DNA of 64,000 bases from Siphonodentalium dalli. Lineage: Eukaryota; Mollusca; Scaphopoda; Gadilida; Siphonodentaliidae. The position numbers were made by a program, and so were the translations under genes. The stretch lies in contig CP136069.1 of the NCBI GenBank assembly GCA_032622095.1, positions 159,701,043-159,765,042 on the forward strand. The letters run 5' to 3'. Positions 48,801 to 57,800 of the stretch are shown piece after piece (position 1 is the stretch's first letter; every line of letters starts with the position of its first letter). Below the pieces are notes generated by a model. The model saw only the letters and a list, made by a program, of their open reading frames with translations. It was not told the origin of the DNA and ran no database searches.

Positions 48801-51800
48801 TGTTTCCGGTATGAAAAATGGCCACGCTCGTAACTAATAAATGTTGCCGTGTTTGAAAAGAAGCTGGGAGCACCTCTTCAACACCTTGTACCATGGACAG
48901 TTATACCATGCCCTAATACACATTCTTTTCAATTCCTTCGGGAGAAAGTTATTGACGAAAACAAACGGATAATTCTTACTGAATACCGAGAGGAAACTCA
49001 GGCGAACAATTCTGAAATCACTTTTCACACTGTTTCAAGTTCGCGTTTCAAAATTGAAAACATCGGATTTTTATTGTGTTGATGAACAGTTAAATGCCTC
49101 TGATGTTGCAACATCGTTCGGATGTCCGGTCGATACATACAACTCGAAATAATTATAAAAAAGGATGACATTGATGTTACAGTTCCAAATTATGCTGGTG
49201 ATTCATGTATTAAAAAAAAATGCTTTTGAACTTCTATTCTAATGAAGAAGGAAAGTACCACATTTCCAACATACAACAGCAAACAAAGAAGAGATGATTT
49301 ATCGAGAGACTTTGTGTGTTTCAATGAAATGAGAACACTTGGATTTCAAAAGGCATGCTCTTTATCAAAAATGTTTGAACATTTCATTGGGTATAATGAC
49401 CCCAAAAATAAAAAAATAATAAAAAATTTCTGCTTCTATATCATTTCTAATTGCATATATAAATTCCTTCCCAAATGGAATATAGTTTCAGACTTTCAGA
49501 TACTTTCCCATTTCAGATCTGTTATCATTTAGCTGCATGTACTCTGTCCACCACCTAAGGCTTTCCATGTTATATGATAAATTTGAATAAGGAGTGTTTT
49601 GTTTACACGGTATCATTAAAATAAAATTATAAACGAGAGGCCGATCACGATCGGCAGATGTTAACCCATCCCTTGGCGATAAAAATTTAATATGATCGGA
49701 TAAATGAGAGTTTTGGTGTTGAATTATAGAGTATACTGTTATGTACTATTATAGACAAATGTACATAACACAAATTATTGGAATTTATGGGTCACTGGCA
49801 TTTATATAAGAGAATGCACTGGTACAGGATCTGTAATGCTAAACCACCACAGCCAGCAAGTCCGTGGGTTAAATGTGTAGGTGTGACCTGGACATGGAAT
49901 ACTTGGGTTAAGAGAGTCCAATTTAAGTTTACAATAATAATGTGTCCTAGTATACAGATAAGCAACCTCACCACTGACCCATTAATATCAATTATATAGC
50001 ACAGCTGTCAAAAAATCACAGGAATTGTTTATGTTGAACACTGACCTCTATTAAACCAATAACAATTATAATGATATCAGACCATCTGAAGATATAACTC
50101 TGCAGCACAGATGTCCAAGTCCACTGTTAATATCATGTGATGTTTATTGTTGAATCTTATTTTAAATTAGATACCATAGCCTTCTTTATCAGATTATTTG
50201 CACATTGGCATAAGAAACATCAGAAAATAATATAGCTTTATCAATAGCTAAGTAGTCCAAATGCAATTGGTGAATTAATTAAAAAATTAAAGGGACACAT
50301 TGGAAATCTTTTTATCAACTTGTATCATAATCATCAATATCTAAATGAAAACAAATGACAATGTCAATGACATTTTTTTTATTGTTATTATAAAAGTTAA
50401 AAATATTTTTTTTTTTAAATCGATTTTTTTTTTCAAATTTTTTTTTGTTGAAAAATGGTCATAACTCCTTTAAAATAAATCGGATCAAACCCATATTCGA
50501 ACTAGATCTGTATTTTGGGCTGTGAAACTCACATACCAAATTTGGTTCCAATCAGATAAAAAATGTTTGAGTTATGGCAGAATGTGTGAATTCTAAGTCG
50601 AAAAAGGGCCATAACTCTGTAACAAAAACTCGGATCAAACCCAAATTCGAACTCGATCTGTATTTTGGGCTGATATACCCATATACAAAATTTGCTTCTG
50701 ATTGGATAGAAAATGTTTGAGTTATCGCATTACACGTGAAGTGTCTACGGACGGACAGACGGACGGACAGACGGACGGACGGACGGACGAACGACGAGTG
50801 GTCAATCCGGACAACGACACTATGTTTACCATACATGGTATGGGTAAACATAAAAACAAAAACCTGCCTCTCTCATCTGAAAAATTTGAAATAAATAATA
50901 ATAACATATACCTGCCTCCCTCATCACTTTTGAAAAAAAAAATTCCTTCAGAAACAAACACCTTTTTTTATGTGGCCTAATAATATAAATAAAACACATT
51001 ATTATATTTATTCAATACAAAACATGGTATTGGTATAAAATATGATGGTAGGTGCCTAGGGGGCACATGAAGGCAAACAGTATTTTTGCACAGGGGGGTT
51101 CCTTGTGAGTTAGCCCAGTACCCACTTTATTAGCAAAAACGTAAACTTCCCACCCCCCCCCCCCCCACCCGGGCATACTGACAGGTGTATACAATAATTC
51201 TTAAACTTACCTGCACTCAGAATGTTCTGTCCATTCTTGCCATAATGTTCCACTATGTTAGGTGGGGCACTGTGACCAGACCTCTCTCTTAGTAATCGGC
51301 CACCTCCATCAGCCAGATCAAATATCCAAACCTTCAAAATAATGATTATGACACAGTGTAAGGATATTCAGAAAATTAGCACAGGACTTATATATAGCTG
51401 TTGAATGTTAGGTTATAACTTAGTGCATTCACAGGATCAATAATAAATGCAATGATTATATGACTGGTTTTTCTCGCTAAAATACGGTATTTTTTGGTGA
51501 TTTTTTCCAGAGCATCGGAAACCACACTGCGTGGTTTTCCGATTCTGTATCAAGGTACTCTGAAATGAGAAAGAGTCCGGTGTACTGACGGATAGTGTAC
51601 CGGCAAAGCGAAAGAGAATTTGTGTTATTGAGAGCGATTCGGACAGTGATTTGACTTTATTGAAGACAATCGTATTGAAATTGTTCATTAAAATGTGAAT
51701 TGTTCATTAAAATGTGAATTGTTCATTAAAATGTGAATGTTTTAGCCCTTTCTTTACTAAATGGATTCCCATATCAGTTACAAAAGTATACATTGGAATC

Positions 51801-54800
51801 ATCAATTACTCATTTAGAGGGGTGTTAACCCTTTCATGACCAGAGCTGTGCTGGTGTAGCACTAAAGACCTTGTGCCAATGCATTCTCTTATATATGTGA
51901 GTCTCCCATAGGGAGCCTCACATATATAAGAGAATGCACTGGCTTACAATATCAAGGTAGATATTGTTAAGCCAATGTATTCTCTTATATACGCAAGGCG
52001 CAAGGGCGAGCCCGCATATATAAGAGAATGCATTGGCACAGGGTTTTCGTAAAATTTCCATTTGGAAAGATAACCACACAGTCAAACACACAATAAATAC
52101 AAGTGCAGAAGGATTTCTATTACTAAATTGGTGGGAAATGTTCAGATAATAAGTTGAGATAATGTTTGTTGAACTTATTATCTGAACACTTCCTGAGAGA
52201 ACTACTCGTCAATGAGTATTCAGCATAGAAAAGGTTAGGCAAAAACCTTAAGAGAGTTGTCTGGAGATGATGTGGTTAGTAGTGGTTCGTTCGGGAGGCA
52301 CTGCAGTCCAGTTATAGTGCTGTTATGTGCATCTCTGATCTGGCTCTGTAGCTTCTTCTCCTCAAGATTCCATAACGCTATGTGGCCATCCGTACTCCCC
52401 GATACCATTATGGGGTGTCCATCTGTTCAAAAGAAACACGCACAAACTCGTTACACATGAACCATAACACTATGTGGCCAGCCATACTCTGATACCATGA
52501 TGACATGCCCATCTGTTCAAGCTAGTTACATATGACCCGTAGATGTTTGGGTGTCAAACAGCCTTATACTTTGGATTGTTGAAATTGGGGGGGGGGGGGG
52601 GGGGGGGGGGGGGTGTTACTAGTATTTAAGGGGCCTTCCTTCATCCATTAAAATGCACTGTGGATGTTCTAAAACATTTTCTTTCAAAATTTATTTCCAA
52701 TCTTGGATCAAATGAAAGCCCTATCAATCTGTGAATCAATTGTTTGGATTCACAGATCAATTCCATTGCAATCCGATAATCCATGGTTGAGATATCTAGA
52801 ATCTGGAAATCATTATTTCATCTTGTTAATTAAAGTAAAAAAGTCTAAGCCTATAGCAATTGTTGGGCATATTTGTTGAAAATTCCCAATTAATATTCAT
52901 CGTTTTGCAGCAATTTTGACATTATATTTAATAATTTATTTTATTAATTTATCTTTAAATCTCCTTGAGCAACTTAATTATACCACATATCCTCAAGAAG
53001 AAACCAGAATCGGTCTAGCAAACTTTTAAAAAATAATCTCACAGGCTGGGACAAGTGTATTTACACAATATAAAAGAACGGGTATGTAATAACATTATGA
53101 TAACACATTATTTCTTACCTGTTCTGAATGATATTTGCTGTGACTGCTCCCCAGTCTTGTCTAAACTTTACAATCGTTTCGTCAAACCTGATGTTATGCA
53201 GGATAATTTCACCATCTGATAGTCCGATGGCAAACAACATCTATTGCAGGAGCCTGGTGTAAAAATAAAATAAGTCATTTTAATACCACTGATTTCATTT
53301 TATAGTATAATCAAGATGTGGACTATATTATATATATATATTTATTATATGGCTTCCGCCATTAAATAAATAGTGGGGAAATTATATCCATCACCAGTTT
53401 TGGTGAATTTTATAATGTAGCACATATAATAAAAAGAACACCTGCAGGTTTTGGTTTAATACCCAGACTCAATCAAGGATACACGGAAATACAGAATTTC
53501 CACTCGTGGCTGAAATCACTCATAGAAATACTGTATTTCCTTGTAGCCACTCATGAGATAATCTGGGTATTCAACCAAAAGCCGTGAGTATTCTCTATAT
53601 GTCAGAGTTTATGGATGCACGGACTCAGTATGAGTGTTCATTGCTTCAAATGTGCTTAATTGAGTGAGCGTGAACAAATTCTCAGTTCTTATCGTAATGG
53701 CCATGTCTCGATCGGAATGGCACATTGAGATGTCCCTCAACTCAGATCAAGCTTGAAATTTGGTCCCAATTATAAAAGAGGACCAGCCTAGAAGTTTCAA
53801 ATTGGGAGAAGTAATAATTTCTGAAGTTCAAGTTTTCACCCCAACATCACCCTTTTGTGATCCAATAAGTAAATAAGCCATAAAAGAGCCAATTTATAAA
53901 CCATTATAATGAGTAATGCACCATTTTATTATATGCTAAGCTATCAAATAGTAGTATTTTTCAACAGGATAAAAACCGCTATCCGTTCTAGTGAGATATC
54001 GATATCTCACTCGTATCCATCCGCGCTAAATGAAAAGTGATTCGGTTCTTGATGGAACACTGCCATAAGTCTGATTGTTCAGGTTGAACAAAACTTTAAT
54101 ATGTGATCAATTAAATATGTTTTTAAACATACTATGATGATAGCCCCTTATCCTCAACTAATCTGTCTGAAAAATGAAACTACTTTTATATGCGCAAGCT
54201 CATTACCATGGCTGTGCTTGTGTATACAATTGTTTTTGCACTTTTTACTCTTCTTTCGAGTTGAGTTATGGGCCAACTGAGCGGAGCCTATAATAAACAG
54301 AACATCTATACTTTTTGGTTGGATATGGGTAATTATCTCATTCGTGATGACAAAAACAATTCATTTTTTTTGTCATCACTCATGAGATAATTCCCATATC
54401 CAACCAAAAAGTGTAGATATTCTCTATGTAATCAGCTAGTATATACACTGTTTGGACATAAGCATTTGAGACTCAGAGAAGACACTTCTCCCTGGGACAA
54501 AAATAGAAAGAAGTGGCACAATTTGGGGAGAAGATATCTCCCAATCCACCCTCTAGGCTGGTCCTCTCCCAAGCCGCCCTCTAGGCTGGTCCCTGTGTTT
54601 GAAAATATATTTTGACAATCTGCCTCATGAACATTGTATACAGTCATATATACTATATATCTATCTATTGTCTCAAATTAACATTGTTTTAGTTACTTTT
54701 TCCCTCCTTGGGAAGTTTCTATATCACCTAATTTGGCAGAAGATAAAATGCATAATTGAGGTGACTAGTGGGTAAACATCACCAACTCAACTGGGGAAAT

Positions 54801-57800
54801 TCAATCTGATCCTAAATTAAATTCACCCTCTGGGGACCTCATTCTGCAAATGAGAGACACACTATTTACAGGCTTGTTTGAATAAAGTGTCGTTGTGTTC
54901 TTAAAGTGAATATGCTGCCATATTTTTTGGGAAATAGTAACCAGAAATACGCCATAATGTTAGCCTTACCTGCTCTAAGGACAGTGATTTCTTTGCCCCA
55001 GCCAGGGAACGTGTATAGTAGTTTGTTGGACTTTATATTCCACAGCTGCAAGGCTCCCTGTTTGCTGGCAAACAAAAGTTTGTTGAGGTATGTGCTCGGG
55101 TGAAGCAGACATGTTATCTGGAAAGACTTGTTCTCAAATTGTAGCTCTAAGTATATTCCTGTAAAAAGAGGGCAAGTCTTGAAATAGTGTGCCTGTCATT
55201 AGCAGAATGAGGTCCACAGAGGGTAAATTTAGTGATGCTACCCCGCATAGCGAAATGTTTCATATAAAAGTCTTTTCCTTGAATTCTGAGTATTTTGCTG
55301 TCGGATTATAGTTTTTGGAACGGGAAAAAAATTATAGCGGGCTAGCATCACCAAATTCACCCTCTGGGAACCTCATTCTGCTGAGTTGTAAGCAGAATGA
55401 GGTCCCCAGAGGGTGAATTTGGTGATGCTAGCCCGCTATGTGGGGTAGCATCCACTAAATTCACCCTCTGGGGACCTCATTCTGCAAATGACAGACACCC
55501 TATTTCAAGGCTTGTATCTATATAAATTTTAGCTTGCTTGGTGTAGAGACCTGCAAATCGGCACTTTTCCACATCTGATCTCAAATCAGGAGTCCAACGT
55601 TGATATCGAATCAATTCTCAAATCTCGAATTGAATTGGCTAGCGCAAGTGCATGGCATAGGTCCTCAAAGTCAATCGTTATTTTTGTTCCTATACGGCAT
55701 TGATGAATTTCAGTATATAAAGTATTTTGAATGAAAATAACATCCTATGTGCAATTCACCAGTTGTATAATTTGTATACATTCTGATTAAAGAGGTACTG
55801 GTAGAGTCATAAACTCGTTTTCATTATAATTACCAGTGTGTTTGCATCGTTCATAGAACACACAAGTGTATTTTGCACTAATACATGGCTCAAATCTCAT
55901 TCATTTGTTGCATATATGCTGTAGAGTACAAAATGAGATGGTCCCATAAATAGCAGGATTTAGCGTTACCAGCCCACCCCCCCCCCCCCCCCTTTAAAGT
56001 TTTAGCAATTAAACTAAATTATGCAGTTTACTAATAATCTAGATGTGATATTACTACAATAAAATCTGTGGTTGGATTTGTGCTGTAATCATGCATATGA
56101 CACTCACTAGCGATGTGTTTGTGCTGTCATCATGTAAACAACCCTATAAGTTAATACAATTAATTAGGAATGCACTTAAAATAATATTAAGGCAACACAA
56201 GTCAATTCCGGTTTCTCAGGCGAGTATGGTCCCTAAACCCCACGCATGTAACATTTGTATTCATACTCAATCTGTTGGGGAAAGTTTTAATCAGTACAAA
56301 ATTAATTGCAGTACATTTTTCATACAAACACATTGATTGCTTGCGAGTGCAATCTCAGTAAAAGATATGAATCGATCATACTTGATTAGACTATTTTTTA
56401 CTAAATAAATCGCAAGGAATCTATCAACTAACTTTTTATGGACATTTGGTCATGAAGTAATTGCCATGGCAATTGAAATAAAAGGTCACCAACCACGTTT
56501 CTTCATATTCCGATGAAGATAAACCATAATGTACCCAGCAATGGGCCGGTATGACCTGTAAACGCAATAATACCGTCTTCAAGGTTTACCGATTGTGAAA
56601 AAACGATGGTAATGGTATTGAAAATCTTACCGATTATAATCGGTATACCGAAATACCGGCCAACACTAACTAAAAGTAAAGTTATCCGCAAACAAAAATA
56701 ATCAGCAAATTTGACCTGTATCTTCATGTGGTTTATCCACATACCAAATTTAAAAACAATCAAATAACAAAAAAAGTTATCATCCGGAAACCTCAAAACG
56801 ACAAAATTATAAGTCGAAAAGCGGCCATAACGCCAGCAAAAATGGGCGGAACGAACACATATTCGAACTTGATCTGTGTTTTGAGATGATAAACTCACAT
56901 ACCAAATTTGGTTTTGATCCGATAGCCCAAAATAAAGTTCTCATCCGGAAACTTTCAGAACGGATGGCAAGACGGACACCAGCTATTTTAATATTTTCGG
57001 GGTCAATTAGACCCGGAGCTTGCCGATACGGAGGTGGAATGCTTCGTTGGTGTGTGTCCCAGAAATAAAAAATAAAATAAAAATATGCGCGCATGCTTTT
57101 CAAAATCTTTTGGCCTGAGAAATGACAAATTGACTTTGCATGGCTGCAGGGTCCGCGCTGGACCAAAATTTACTTTGCCAAATAATTTGCCAAATGCTAT
57201 CCCTGATAGTATAATTTTCTGCAACAATGAGTCTTATGTTGTGATTTATCATACAACATTAAACCAATCACCGAAAAATAAAATTGTTGAAGGGTTGCTT
57301 CATCCGAAGGGCACGTTATAAGAGGATTAGATATGTAAACACGACCACCACACTAAATACGGATAATCCCTCACTCATCAATACTAATGCTATCAGATTA
57401 ACTGCTTCTTAATAAAGGTGCTAATTTGTCCTAGACCTTATAAAACACCGCTAATATAATTATATTGTGAGAGTTTCCTGTAATGAATGGCATTGATTCA
57501 CCAATATTTTTAAACTTTCTTGAGGAATTAAAAAGTGACTTGCCAAAACTTTCGCCAAATGAAAATATTTTTTGCCAAATGTGAATTATTTTTGCCATTG
57601 GCAAATTTGGCAAGTGGTAGCACGAACCCTGCATGGCTGGCCATTGGATAAAAAAACAGAAGAATGTATCTAGGTTCCTAGGTGCAACCTCATTATACTT
57701 GGGAAATGAAAATATACAGATAGTAATTCTATGGTCTCAGTTCAGATGGGTGGGAAATCTTTAATCCAACCTTCAGTTTTGATGTCCCAGATGATGACAT

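Noticed and set aside
48849-49532. Two plus-strand ORFs (77 and 96 codons)
   Set aside because: Not obvious repeats, but no recognised domain, frames broken by stops, no splice support; listed only as an unassigned stretch.
50740-50800. GGACGGACAGAC microsatellite as a separate locus
   Set aside because: Such runs are an internal part of the common dispersed repeat families here.
56503-57227. Overlapping minus-strand ORFs of 131, 119 and 74 codons
   Set aside because: Lie in a decayed CAAGTTCGAA/CATCCGGAAAC repeat and AT-rich intron; no family resemblance.
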